Origin: Psychrobacillus sp042945595
Lineage (GTDB): Bacteria; Bacillota; Bacilli; Bacillales_A; Planococcaceae
DNA: 64,000 nucleotides
Direction of reading: 5' to 3'
NCBI RefSeq assembly: GCF_042945595.1
Contig: NZ_CP168493.1
Span: 3,782,001 to 3,846,000, forward strand
Every line of letters starts with the position of its first letter. Within the stretch, counting starts at the first letter, position 1. The translations under genes and the position numbers were made by a program. Shown in pieces: positions 1 to 8,257 of this stretch. The notes under the pieces are model-generated. The model ran no database searches. It was given only the letters and a program-made list of their open reading frames with translations, and was not told the DNA's origin.

Positions 1-2452
1 CTTCTCCGACGTTCGGAATATCTCTCGTAATTTCCTCCGGCCCAAGCTTCGTATCACGCGATTCTGATTCATACTCTTCAATATGCACAGAAGTGTAAAC
101 ATCATCTTTCACGAGACGCTCGCTCATAATAACGGCATCCTCATAGTTATATCCATCCCATGTCATGAAGGCTACTAATACATTACGACCTAATGCTAAT
201 TCACCTTTTTCCATAGATGGACCATCTGCAAGCATATCAAGTGGTTTTACTCGATCCCCAATTTTCACAATTGGACGTTGGTTAATAGAAGTACCATGAT
301 TTGAACGTTCAAATTTGTGTACTTTATAAGATGTTAAATCACCTTTTATTTCTTTTCCATCGACTTCTTCAATGCGACGAACTCTAATTTCTTTCGCTTC
401 TACGTGTTCTACGATACCATGATATTTTGCTATAACAGCAGCACCTGAATCACGTGCATTCACATGTTCCATACCTGTTCCTACAAAGGGAGCTTCTGGA
501 TTCAGTAAAGGAACTGCTTGACGTTGCATGTTCGCTCCCATAAGGGCACGGTTCGAGTCATCATTCTCTAAGAAAGGAATGCATGCCGTCGCTGCAGAAA
601 CTACTTGTTTCGGTGATACATCCATGTAATCAATTTGATCTCTTCTAAATACAGTATTATCCCCACGGAAACGACCTACTACTTCTTCTTTAACAAATGC
701 ACCATCTTCTGATAAGGGAGAGTTCGCTTGTGCTACCACATAGTTATCCTCTTCATCAGCAGTTAGATAATCAATGCGTGAAGTGACGAGACCCGTTTCA
801 GGATCAACACGTCGGTATGGAGTTTCAATAAATCCAAATTTGTTTACTTTTGCAAAACTTGAAAGTGAGTTAATAAGTCCAATATTCGGACCCTCAGGCG
901 TTTCGATCGGACACATGCGACCATAGTGAGAGTAATGAACGTCACGCACTTCGAACCCAGCACGCTCACGTGTTAAACCACCAGGCCCAAGAGCTGATAG
1001 ACGACGTTTATGCGTAAGTTCTGCAAGAGGGTTTGTTTGGTCCATGAACTGAGATAATTGTGAACTACCAAAAAATTCTTTAATAGATGCAATGACCGGA
1101 CGAATATTGATCAATTGTTGTGGAACAATTGATTGTGTATCGTTAATAGACATTCTTTCACGAACTACTCGTTCCATACGAGAAAGACCAATACGGAACT
1201 GATTTTGTAATAACTCTCCTACCGAACGTAAACGACGATTTCCTAGATGATCAATGTCATCCGTGTTTCCAACATTGTATAAAAGATTAAAGAAGTATCC
1301 AACAGAGGAAACAATATCAGCAGGTGTAATGTTTTTCACTTCTGTTTCCACATACGCATTGCTAATTACATTTATTTCCTTTTGTTCTTCTTCATTTGGT
1401 GCATAGATCTTAATGGATTGAATGGTAATATCATCTTCTAAAACACCACCTACTTGAGATAATGTTTTAAATCCTATTCCACTCTCTAAATGAGGGATTA
1501 GTTTATCAAGTACTCGACGATCTATCAGAGTACCTGCTTCTACTAATATCTCGCCTGTTTCAGGATCCACTAGCGTTTCTGCTATCGTTTGATTAAACAA
1601 ACGATTTTTAATATGCAATTTTTTATTCATTTTGTAACGACCAACATTCGCTAAATCATAGCGTTTTGGGTCAAAAAAGCGAGAATACAACAAACTCTTC
1701 GCACTTTCAACTGTCGGTGGTTCTCCAGGGCGTAGACGCTCATAGATTTCAAGTAACGCTTTTTCAGACGTTTCCGTGTTATCTTTTTCAAGCGTATTAC
1801 GTAGATATTCATTATCACCAATTAAATCAATGATTTCTTGATCTGATCCTAAGCCTAATGCGCGAAGTAAAACAGTAACCGGTAATTTACGTGTACGATC
1901 GATTCGAACGTATACGACGTCTTTTGCATCAATTTCATATTCTAACCATGCTCCACGGTTTGGAATAACTGTAGATCCAAAACCTTTTTTACCATTTTTG
2001 TCTGTTTTGTCATGAAAGTAAACACTTGGTGAACGGACTAACTGAGATACGATAACGCGCTCAGCACCATTGATTACGAAAGTACCTGTTTCTGTCATCA
2101 GTGGGAAATCACCCATGAATACATCTTGTTCTTTCACTTCGTCCGTTTCTTTGTTGTGGAGACGTACTTTTACGCGCAGTGGAGCAGCGTATGTTGCGTC
2201 ACGTTCTTTTGATTCGTCGACTGAATACTTCGGTTCATTTAAACTATAGTCGACAAATTCAAGTGATAGATTGCCTGTAAAGTCCTCGATTGGTGAAATA
2301 TCTTTAAACATTTCACGTAAACCTTCTTCAAGGAACCATTCGTAAGATGCTGTTTGAATTTCGATTAGATTCGGAAGTTCAAGCACCTCACTAATACGCG
2401 CAAAACTTCTGCGTTGGCGGTGTTGTCCGTACTGAACTAGTTGACCTGTCAA
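1..2452 (-). CDS. rpoB: RNA polymerase beta subunit (3' end beyond window)
   Basis: Beta subunit of the core RNA polymerase. The visible part is the first ~817 of about 1190 residues; the C-terminus lies left of position 1. The start is TTG at 2452-2450, 8 nt after GAGGGG, giving MTGQLVQYGQHRQRRSFARI, the classic Bacillus N-terminus, which also starts with TTG in B. subtilis. The rifampicin-binding segment (about 970-1090) reads SSQLSQFMDQTNPLAEL then THKRRLSALGPGGL, with the canonical Q, D, H and S residues, so the enzyme should be rifampicin-sensitive. A strong promoter lies inside the end of the upstream methyltransferase gene. Identity is certain. Confidence 0.98.
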   Translation of the reverse strand, partial: MTGQLVQYGQHRQRRSFARISEVLELPNLIEIQTASYEWFLEEGLREMFKDISPIEDFTGNLSLEFVDYSLNEPKYSVDESKERDATYAAPLRVKVRLHNKETDEVKEQDVFMGDFPLMTETGTFVINGAERVIVSQLVRSPSVYFHDKTDKNGKKGFGSTVIPNRGAWLEYEIDAKDVVYVRIDRTRKLPVTVLLRALGLGSDQEIIDLIGDNEYLRNTLEKDNTETSEKALLEIYERLRPGEPPTVESAKSLLYSRFFDPKRYDLANVGRYKMNKKLHIKNRLFNQTIAETLVDPETGEILVEAGTLIDRRVLDKLIPHLESGIGFKTLSQVGGVLEDDITIQSIKIYAPNEEEQKEINVISNAYVETEVKNITPADIVSSVGYFFNLLYNVGNTDDIDHLGNRRLRSVGELLQNQFRIGLSRMERVVRERMSINDTQSIVPQQLINIRPVIASIKEFFGSSQLSQFMDQTNPLAELTHKRRLSALGPGGLTRERAGFEVRDVHYSHYGRMCPIETPEGPNIGLINSLSSFAKVNKFGFIETPYRRVDPETGLVTSRIDYLTADEEDNYVVAQANSPLSEDGAFVKEEVVGRFRGDNTVFRRDQIDYMDVSPKQVVSAATACIPFLENDDSNRALMGANMQRQAVPLLNPEAPFVGTGMEHVNARDSGAAVIAKYHGIVEHVEAKEIRVRRIEEVDGKEIKGDLTSYKVHKFERSNHGTSINQRPIVKIGDRVKPLDMLADGPSMEKGELALGRNVLVAFMTWDGYNYEDAVIMSERLVKDDVYTSVHIEEYESESRDTKLGPEEITRDIPNVGE

Positions 2453-2653
2453 CTCATTCACCCCTCAATAAAGCGATAATAGGTCTTTCCCATATCAACA
2501 AATTAGTGTATGATATCGAAAAGACAAAAAGAAAACGAGTTCTAAATAAGAGCTCATTTTTAAATAACCAAACTTTTCTTTCGGCCAGTATACCCGTATT
2601 TAATACATTTATTCAAAAAGGCATACGTCCTCAAAATAATATTTTTACATTTC

Positions 2654-2685
2654 ATTATAATATCATAGCGATTTTGTCAAGTCAA
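2654..2685 (-). promoter_or_regulatory. SigA-type promoter of rpoB
   Basis: On the minus strand TTGACT (2685-2680) and TATTAT (2662-2657) are spaced by 17 nt; an overlapping TTGACA/TATAAT pair has 15 nt. The -35 overlaps the stop codon of the methyltransferase gene, so rpoB can be transcribed independently of rplJL. The untranslated leader would be about 195 nt. Confidence 0.7.
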
Positions 2686-3284
2686 TCTTTTGTAGCTTTT
2701 AAAATCCAGTAGCCTTTTGCTTTTTCTACTATTTCCACTTGACCAAAAATCTCTTCTAAATAACTAAAAGTTGATGGTGCCCCTTGTTTCTTTTGAATCA
2801 CAACCCACAATTCTCCCTTTGAAACCAAAATTTCATAAGATTCCTTGTAAAAACGAAAAATAGTCTCTTTTCCAGCACGAATTGGTGGATTAGTTATAAT
2901 AGCCGCAAAGTTTGCAGTCTGAACCGCTGACAACCCATCACTTTCATAGATTCGTACATTTTGTATCCCGTTAGCAGCAGCATTTTTTTCTGCAAGTTGG
3001 ATTGCACGTGTGTTAACATCTACTAAATGAACTGTTCTTCCTTCATTTGCTTTCGCAATAGACAGACCAATCGGACCGTATCCACAGCCTATATCTAAAA
3101 AATCTCCTTCTAGATCAGGTGTTTCAAAAGCATCGATTAATACACGGGAGCCAAAATCTACTTCGCTCTTACTAAAGACACCAGCATCTGTTTCAAATCG
3201 AAAGGCATTCCCAAGCAATGTAAAATTCCAGTGACGTGGCTTACTTTCCGTTTGAGGTTTTCTAGAGTAATAGTGATCAGACAC
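2682..3284 (-). CDS. ybxB: YbxB/RsmC-like class I rRNA methyltransferase
   Basis: SAM-dependent methyltransferase of the RsmC (MTS) type, predicted to methylate guanine N2 in rRNA. Motif I is DIGCGYGPIGLSIA and the catalytic NPPIRAG motif follows at about residue 130, as expected for N2-guanine enzymes. I chose the GTG start at 3284 (VSDHYYSRKP, matching MSEHYYSEKP in B. subtilis YbxB), 7 nt after GGAGGG. The longer reading frame to 3359 would begin inside the rplL terminator. It sits between rplL and rpoB as in B. subtilis. The exact target nucleotide is not evident from sequence. Confidence 0.9.
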   Translation of the reverse strand: MSDHYYSRKPQTESKPRHWNFTLLGNAFRFETDAGVFSKSEVDFGSRVLIDAFETPDLEGDFLDIGCGYGPIGLSIAKANEGRTVHLVDVNTRAIQLAEKNAAANGIQNVRIYESDGLSAVQTANFAAIITNPPIRAGKETIFRFYKESYEILVSKGELWVVIQKKQGAPSTFSYLEEIFGQVEIVEKAKGYWILKATKD

Positions 3285-3309
3285 CGAATAACCCTCCATA
3301 ATACATACG

Positions 3310-3341
3310 AAGAAAAGCCCGTCGTTAACTGACGAGCTTTT
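3310..3341 (-). terminator. Intrinsic terminator downstream of rplL
   Basis: Minus-strand hairpin AAAGCTCGTC / GACGGGCTTT with a 7-nt loop followed by TCTTCG. It begins about 20 nt after the rplL stop and probably gives partial termination before ybxB and rpoB. Confidence 0.7.
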
Positions 3342-3362
3342 TTTCTTCGAACTGTACAAAAA

Positions 3363-3725
3363 TTACTTAACTTCTACGTTAGCGCCGACTTCTTCAAGTT
3401 GAGCTTTAATAGCTTCAGCGTCTTCTTTAGATACGCCTTCTTTAACTGCTTTTGGTGCGTTATCAACTACTTCTTTAGCTTCTTTCAAGCCAAGACCAGT
3501 GATTTCACGAACAACTTTAATTACTTTAATTTTTTGATCTCCAGCAGAAGCAAGGATTACGTCAAATTCAGTTTGCTCTTCAGCTGCAGCAGCACCGCCA
3601 CCTGCAACCATTGCTACAGGAGCAGCAGCTGTTACACCAAATTCTTCTTCAATTGCTTTTACTAAGTCGTTTAACTCAAGAACTGTCATTTCTTTGATAG
3701 CTTCTAAGATTGCTTCTTTGTTCAT
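3363..3725 (-). CDS. rplL: 50S ribosomal protein L7/L12
   Basis: Stalk protein that recruits translation GTPases; 120 aa, normal length. N-terminal dimerisation domain (about 1-35), an Ala/Gly-rich hinge (about 36-50, VAGGGAAAAEE), then the globular domain ending in EEVGANVEVK. ATG start with AGGAGG 7 nt upstream. It follows rplJ by 73 nt, so L10 and L12 are co-transcribed under the L10 leader. Confidence 0.98.
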   Translation of the reverse strand: MNKEAILEAIKEMTVLELNDLVKAIEEEFGVTAAAPVAMVAGGGAAAAEEQTEFDVILASAGDQKIKVIKVVREITGLGLKEAKEVVDNAPKAVKEGVSKEDAEAIKAQLEEVGANVEVK

Positions 3726-3798
3726 TTTATTTTCCTCCTATAATGGATATTTTTTTTAGGCTGTTTGCCCTTTTTTAGTTGTTAAGCCGCGTAATAAA

Positions 3799-4299
3799 TT
3801 ATGCGCCTTGTTCTTCTTTTTGTTCTGCAACAGCTTTTGTTGCAAGCGCGAAGTTGCGCATTGGAGCTTGAAGTACTGAAAGAAGCATAGAAAGAAGACC
3901 TTCGCGTGATGGAAGTTCAGCTAATGCTTTCACGTCTTCAGCAGACGCTACAGTACCTTCGATGATACCAGCTTTAATTTCAAGTTGTTCGTTCTTTTTA
4001 GCAAAATCATTAATGATTTTTGCAGGCGCAACTACGTCTTCGTTAGAAAATGCTACTGCGTTTGGTCCAACAAGATGTTCGTTGATTCCATCCACACCAG
4101 CAACTTCAGTCGCACGGCGTGTAAGAGAGTTTTTGTAAACTTTGAATTCCACACCAGCTTCGCGAAGTTGTTTACGTAGTTCAGTTACTTGCGCAACGTT
4201 TAGACCACGGTAGTCAACTACTACTACTGAAGCAGCAGCTTTAAACTTTTCTGCAATGTCTTGAACTTGCACTTTTTTTGTTTCAATTGCTTTGTTCAT
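3799..4299 (-). CDS. rplJ: 50S ribosomal protein L10
   Basis: L10 forms the stalk base, binding 23S rRNA and L12 dimers. The start is ATG at 4299 (MNKAIETKKVQVQDIAEKF), preceded by TAGGAGGTGCC. Reading further upstream would translate through the regulatory leader, so the 166-aa form is right. It contains the RNA-binding segment VVVDYRGLNVAQVTELR and a C-terminal helix for L12. Autoregulation through the leader is expected from the family. Confidence 0.97.
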   Translation of the reverse strand: MNKAIETKKVQVQDIAEKFKAAASVVVVDYRGLNVAQVTELRKQLREAGVEFKVYKNSLTRRATEVAGVDGINEHLVGPNAVAFSNEDVVAPAKIINDFAKKNEQLEIKAGIIEGTVASAEDVKALAELPSREGLLSMLLSVLQAPMRNFALATKAVAEQKEEQGA

Positions 4300-4480
4300 T
4301 TTGGCACCTCCTATAAGAATTGGCCATTCATACCGACAAAAGAAAAGCCTCTGATCTACGGATAGACACAGAGGCAGAAAGTCATCATCTAAGAAGAATC
4401 TGAATTTGCTTGTCCTCGGTAGGATATTAAGTGACATGCCACTCCTACTGTCTTCGGTACAAATGTATATTTCACAACAA
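4300..4480 (-). ncRNA. L10 ribosomal protein leader (autoregulatory)
   Basis: The ~180-nt untranslated region before rplJ holds several paired segments, ending in a strong hairpin (GCCTCTGTG / CAGAGGC, 4375-4347) followed on the minus strand by CTTTTCTTTT. This arrangement matches the Firmicutes L10 leader, in which the L10(L12)4 complex binds nascent RNA and promotes attenuation. The assignment rests on position and shape; the 5' boundary is approximate. Confidence 0.72.
4337..4375 (-). terminator. Attenuator hairpin in the rplJ leader
   Basis: Stem GCCTCTGTG/CAGAGGC with a ~13-nt loop and a pyrimidine tract (CTTTTCTTTT) on its 3' side, about 40 nt before the rplJ start. Confidence 0.65.
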
Positions 4481-4517
4481 AAGTCATTTTAACAAATAGA
4501 CCTTTAGTTGTCAATTA

Positions 4518-5210
4518 TTATTTAATTGATTGAGCGTCAACTTTAACAGCAGGACCCATTGTAGTTGTAACATTAACAGATTTCATGTAGGTACCTTTAG
4601 AAGCGGCTGGTTTAGCTTTTTGCACTACTTCAAATACTGCCAAGAAATTTTCTACTAATTTTTCATCTTCAAAAGATACTTTTCCGATTGGTGCATGAAT
4701 GATACCAGTTTTGTCAGCGCGGTATTCTACTTTACCAGCTTTGATTTCTCCGATAGCTTTCGTAACATCAAATGTAACAGTACCTGTTTTCGGGTTCGGC
4801 ATTAAGCCTTTAGGTCCAAGTACGCGACCAATTTTACCAACTTCACCCATCATATCTGGAGTTGCTACGATTACATCGAAGTCAAACCATCCTTGTTGAA
4901 TTTTGTTGATGTATTCTGTATCACCAGCATAGTCTGCACCTGCAGCTTCTGCTTCTTTCAGTTTTTCACCTTTAGCGAATACTAATACGCGTTGTGTTTT
5001 ACCAGTTCCGTTCGGAAGCACAACTGCTCCGCGGATTTGTTGGTCATTTTTACGAGTATCGATTCCTAAACGGAAAGCAACTTCTACAGTTGCATCGAAG
5101 TTTGTAGTGCTAGTTTTTTTCGCAAGCTCAATCGCTTCTTTAGCCGAATATAATACATTACTATCGATTAATTTTGAAGCTTCTTGTAATTTTTTACCTT
5201 TGTTAGCCAT
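4518..5210 (-). CDS. rplA: 50S ribosomal protein L1
   Basis: L1 forms the mobile L1 stalk and contacts E-site tRNA. 230 aa, normal length. It contains the diagnostic signature KAGKVEYRADKTGIIHAPIG (about 170-190) and MPNPKTGTVT. ATG start after AGGAGGACATTTTA. It lies 127 nt downstream of rplK in the usual rplKA pair, with a conserved-looking hairpin in the gap. Confidence 0.98.
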   Translation of the reverse strand: MANKGKKLQEASKLIDSNVLYSAKEAIELAKKTSTTNFDATVEVAFRLGIDTRKNDQQIRGAVVLPNGTGKTQRVLVFAKGEKLKEAEAAGADYAGDTEYINKIQQGWFDFDVIVATPDMMGEVGKIGRVLGPKGLMPNPKTGTVTFDVTKAIGEIKAGKVEYRADKTGIIHAPIGKVSFEDEKLVENFLAVFEVVQKAKPAASKGTYMKSVNVTTTMGPAVKVDAQSIK

Positions 5211-5261
5211 TAAAATGTCCTCCTTGATAGTGGTTTTAGCGGAATAAACCTCCCACGTGTA

Positions 5262-5297
5262 AAGGTTGTAGTTATTCTAAGGAACAACTACAACCTT
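5262..5297 (-). repeat. 12-bp perfect inverted repeat in the rplK-rplA gap
   Basis: AAGGTTGTAGTT (5262-5273) and AACTACAACCTT (5286-5297) form a perfect stem with a 12-nt loop. Neither strand has a following T-run, so it is not a typical terminator. It could be an RNA stability or L1 feedback element; this is inference. Confidence 0.6.
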
Positions 5298-5337
5298 CCA
5301 AAAAACAAATGCATTATATTAAAATGCACATTAAATA

Positions 5338-5763
5338 TTAGTCTTCGATTGTAATACCCATGCTACGTGCAGTACCTTCAACCATCAACATAGCTGCTTC
5401 AACAGACGCTGCATTTAAATCTGGCATTTTTTGTTCTGCGATTTCGCGAACTTTATCACGTTTCACTTTTGCCACTTTTACGCGGTTTGGTTCACCTGAT
5501 CCAGATTGAATACCTGCTGCTACTTTAAGTAGCACTGCTGCCGGCGGAGTTTTTGTAATGAAAGTAAATGAACGATCTTCAAATACAGAAATTTCAACCG
5601 GAATGATTAGACCTGCTTGATCGGCAGTACGTGCGTTGAACTCCTTACAGAATCCCATGATATTAACACCCGCTTGTCCTAATGCAGGACCAACCGGTGG
5701 CGCTGGGTTTGCTTTACCAGCAGGAATTTGTAATTTAACAACTTTAATCACTTTTTTAGCCAC
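5338..5763 (-). CDS. rplK: 50S ribosomal protein L11
   Basis: L11 binds the GTPase-associated centre of 23S rRNA and is needed for RelA/thiostrepton responses. 141 aa from the GTG start at 5763 (VAKKVIKVVKLQIPAGKANP), 6 nt after AAGGAGGTG; the extended frame to 5814 has no support. The PPVGPALGQAGVNIMGFCKEF signature is complete. Followed by rplA. Confidence 0.97.
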   Translation of the reverse strand: MAKKVIKVVKLQIPAGKANPAPPVGPALGQAGVNIMGFCKEFNARTADQAGLIIPVEISVFEDRSFTFITKTPPAAVLLKVAAGIQSGSGEPNRVKVAKVKRDKVREIAEQKMPDLNAASVEAAMLMVEGTARSMGITIED

Positions 5764-5936
5764 GAGACACACCTCCTTAAGTCCGTGATGTGGTAATTGG
5801 GTTGCCCCTCCCACTCAAATATCTGTCTCTCAGCAAATTGCTGATAACATTAGAAAAATTCATGCAGACTTATTTTAAGTCTGACCTTTGAAATGATACC
5901 ACTATTTTCAACCTTTAGCAAGTAACTAAAGTAAAA

Positions 5937-6470
5937 TTATATTTTCGTTACTTGAACGAAGTCTAATTCCATATTTGTTTCTCGGCCAAACATATCTACA
6001 GAAACGGTTACTTTGCCTTTAGCAGAGTCAATTACTTCTACTTTTCCTTGGAAATGAGCAAACGGTCCTTCTAATACTTCAACCAATTCACCTACCGCGA
6101 AGTCTACTTCTACTCTGGCTTCATTACTACCCATTTGTTTCAACATAGATTGTACTTCCTCTGGAGCTAAAGGTGTTGGTTTTGTTCCTCCACCTGAAGA
6201 ACCAAGAAATCCAGTTACTCCTGGAGTATTTCTAACAACATACCAAGCGTCATCTGTCATAATCAGCTCAACGAATACGTACCCAGGGAAAGTTTTTCTC
6301 AAAACGACACGTTTTTTTCCATCTTTAAAATCCGTTTCTTCTTGTTCAGGGATATATACTCGGAAAATTTTATCTGACATTCCCATTGTTTCTACACGCT
6401 TTTCTAAGTTTGCTTTTACTTTATTTTCATACCCAGAGTAAGTATGAACGACATACCAATTTTTTTCCAT
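5937..6470 (-). CDS. nusG: Transcription termination/antitermination factor NusG
   Basis: NusG binds the beta-prime clamp helices of RNA polymerase and modulates pausing and Rho action. 177 aa: NGN domain (about 1-110, WYVVHTYSGYENKVKANLEKR, with FPGYVFVE) and a C-terminal KOW domain (about 125-177, VGELVEVLEGPFAHFQGKV). It follows secE but is separated from it by a terminator-like hairpin, so part of its expression may depend on read-through or on a promoter I could not place. Confidence 0.97.
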   Translation of the reverse strand: MEKNWYVVHTYSGYENKVKANLEKRVETMGMSDKIFRVYIPEQEETDFKDGKKRVVLRKTFPGYVFVELIMTDDAWYVVRNTPGVTGFLGSSGGGTKPTPLAPEEVQSMLKQMGSNEARVEVDFAVGELVEVLEGPFAHFQGKVEVIDSAKGKVTVSVDMFGRETNMELDFVQVTKI

Positions 6471-6513
6471 AGCTATAGGACTGTTCGTCCTTCCCTCCTT
6501 TTCTTAGACAAAT

Positions 6514-6542
6514 GAAAAAACCCGTTCGTTTAGTAAGACGGG
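6514..6542 (-). terminator. Terminator-like hairpin between secE and nusG
   Basis: Minus-strand CCCGT / ACGGG stem with a 12-nt loop followed by TTTTTTC. It lies inside the otherwise co-directional secE-nusG pair and so probably acts as an attenuator rather than a full stop. Confidence 0.6.
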
Positions 6543-6573
6543 CTATTTTCAAAAAATATTTACAAAATGCATT

Positions 6574-6759
6574 TTATAAATCCAAATACCAACGGAAAAG
6601 TTGAGAAATCCCTAAATCTACCAAACTAAAGAATACAGCCATAACTATTACTGTCGCTAACACGACAACTGTATATCTTGTAAGCTCTTTCCTTCTAGGC
6701 CAGCTTACTTTTCTCATTTCAGACATTACATTTTTAAAAAATCCTCCAACATTAGCCAT
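6574..6759 (-). CDS. secE: Preprotein translocase subunit SecE
   Basis: Single-span Gram-positive SecE, 61 aa, clamp of the SecYEG channel. The cytoplasmic motif VMSEMRKVSWPRRKELTRYT is diagnostic and precedes one transmembrane helix (VVVLATVIVMAVFFSLVDLG). Encoded between rpmG and nusG as in other Bacillales. Confidence 0.96.
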   Translation of the reverse strand: MANVGGFFKNVMSEMRKVSWPRRKELTRYTVVVLATVIVMAVFFSLVDLGISQLFRWYLDL

Positions 6760-6802
6760 CTTAGCTAAACCTCCACACGGAAAATCTATCTTATCTACAT
6801 AC

Positions 6803-6952
6803 TCACAAAGTTTGTTTGTGAAGTGTATGTGCGTTACAATGCGTACAATACTTTTTTCGTTCTATACGTATAGATGCACTCTCTTTTGATGTATTAACCG
6901 TATAATTCCGGTGACCACATTGTGTACAACTCAAGACAATTTTCTTAGTCAT
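6803..6952 (-). CDS. rpmG: 50S ribosomal protein L33 (zinc-binding form)
   Basis: 49-aa protein starting ATG at 6952 (MTKKIVLSCTQCGHRNY) and stopping TGA at 6805-6803. Two CxxC pairs (CTQC and CTHC) make it the zinc-containing C+ type of L33, as for RpmGB in B. subtilis. The C-terminal KKYC-x-x-C-N-x-H-T-x-H core is conserved. It sits 43 nt upstream of secE. It is easy to miss because it is short. Confidence 0.93.
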   Translation of the reverse strand: MTKKIVLSCTQCGHRNYTVNTSKESASIRIERKKYCTHCNAHTLHKQTL

Positions 6953-7028
6953 TTTCTCACCTTTTTGGCGTTTAAGTCTTTTTAAAGATTATCATCTTAC
7001 ATAAACTGTGTCAACAGAATCCCAGTGT

Positions 7029-7682
7029 TTATACATAATTACTACCAATCTCCATATAACGCTCTAATTTTCGTTTCACTCTTTGAAGTGCATTATCAAT
7101 TGATTTCACATGTCTATTCAACTCTTCTGAAATCTCTTGGTAAGACTGCCCGTCTAAATATAACACTAACACTTGTTGCTCCAGTTCACTTAAAATCTCC
7201 GTCATTTTCTCTTCCATATAATTATAATCTTCCCGATTTATAATTAACTCTTCTGGGTCATCTATTACCGAACCAGCAATCATGTCCATCAAAGTTCGGT
7301 CAGATTCTTCATCATAGATAGGTTTATCTAATGATACATATGAGTTTAGAGGAATATGCTTTTGACGAGTTGCAGTTTTAATAGCTGTAATAATTTGTCG
7401 AGTAATGCATAACTCGGCGAACGCTCGGAAAGATGCTAGCTTTTCTTCCTTAAAATCTCGAATCGCTTTATATAATCCAATCATGCCTTCTTGGTGAATA
7501 TCTTCTCTGTCAGCGCCAATTAAAAAGTAGGATCTGCCTTTCATACGAACGAACGAGCGATACTTTGTTATTAAATAATCCAGTGCTTCAGTGTTCCCTT
7601 GATGAACCATCTCTACAAGTTCCTCATCTTGTAAACTATCCAATTGTTGTAGATTATGTTCCGCCTTTTCCAATGAAGTCAC
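7029..7682 (-). CDS. sigH: RNA polymerase sigma-H factor
   Basis: Sigma factor for the transition to stationary phase, competence and early sporulation. 217 aa: region 2 (about 30-100) with DIHQEGMIGLYKAIRDF and FRAFAELCITRQIITAIKTA, then region 4 (about 160-210) with QSYQEISEELNRHVKSIDNA as helix-turn-helix. The length matches B. subtilis SigH (218). Together with the coat gene at 28.6 kb it supports a spore former. Confidence 0.97.
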   Translation of the reverse strand: MTSLEKAEHNLQQLDSLQDEELVEMVHQGNTEALDYLITKYRSFVRMKGRSYFLIGADREDIHQEGMIGLYKAIRDFKEEKLASFRAFAELCITRQIITAIKTATRQKHIPLNSYVSLDKPIYDEESDRTLMDMIAGSVIDDPEELIINREDYNYMEEKMTEILSELEQQVLVLYLDGQSYQEISEELNRHVKSIDNALQRVKRKLERYMEIGSNYV

Positions 7683-7743
7683 CTCTGCAATATACGAATA
7701 GATATAACAAGTATACAGGAAGAAAATTTACAGCGTCAATGCA

Positions 7744-8253
7744 TCATTTCATTCCTCTTCGCCATTTTTCGAAAATTTCCGCAACTTCCTCTGTTAAAGG
7801 TATCTTAGTAGTCGGTTTGTTTTCTTGGATATGCCTCACTTTTTTCGTAATATTCGATGAAATAGAAGCCATTTCAATTTCAAATTCTCGGGCAGATTTT
7901 CTTAATGCACCTTGTCCAAAAATTACTCTTTGCTCTGTCATATCGGAAGTCGCTACATGAATTTGAACTCTTCTACCACTTAACTCCTGCGTGAGCTTTT
8001 CAATTCTTTCATCTGCTGTCTCACTTTCACGAGTAAATATTACCTCTACATCATTTTGCTTCTGTTTGTTTTCTACTCCTGGAACTAGATGCGCATCAAA
8101 AACCACAATCACTCGAATACCTGTAAATGCTTTATATTCTGCCATTAGTTCAATTAGTCGATCTCTAGCGTCTAAAAGTTTATCTCTTTTTAATAATCTT
8201 AATTCATTCCATGCGCCGATGATATTATAGCCATCGACAAGTAGGATTTGCAC
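7744..8253 (-). CDS. yacP: NYN-domain ribosome-associated endonuclease (YacP/Rae1)
   Basis: PIN-like NYN-domain RNase. In B. subtilis this protein (Rae1) cleaves mRNA inside the translating ribosome. 169 aa from the GTG at 8253 (VQILLVDGYNIIGAW), which fits the MDILLVDGYN start of the family; the frame upstream would overlap rlmB. Acidic active-site motifs are LLVDGYN, VVFDAHLV and ATSDMTEQ; FGQGALRKSAREF is also conserved. Only 4 nt separate it from the rlmB stop. Confidence 0.93.
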   Translation of the reverse strand: MQILLVDGYNIIGAWNELRLLKRDKLLDARDRLIELMAEYKAFTGIRVIVVFDAHLVPGVENKQKQNDVEVIFTRESETADERIEKLTQELSGRRVQIHVATSDMTEQRVIFGQGALRKSAREFEIEMASISSNITKKVRHIQENKPTTKIPLTEEVAEIFEKWRRGMK

Positions 8254-8257
8254 CTGT

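Noticed and set aside
3285..3359. N-terminal extension of the YbxB-like methyltransferase
   Set aside because: It covers the rplL terminator; GTG 3284 has the ribosome binding site and family match.
7565..7960. 131-codon plus-strand ORF spanning sigH-yacP
   Set aside because: Antisense to two conserved genes; no supporting signals.
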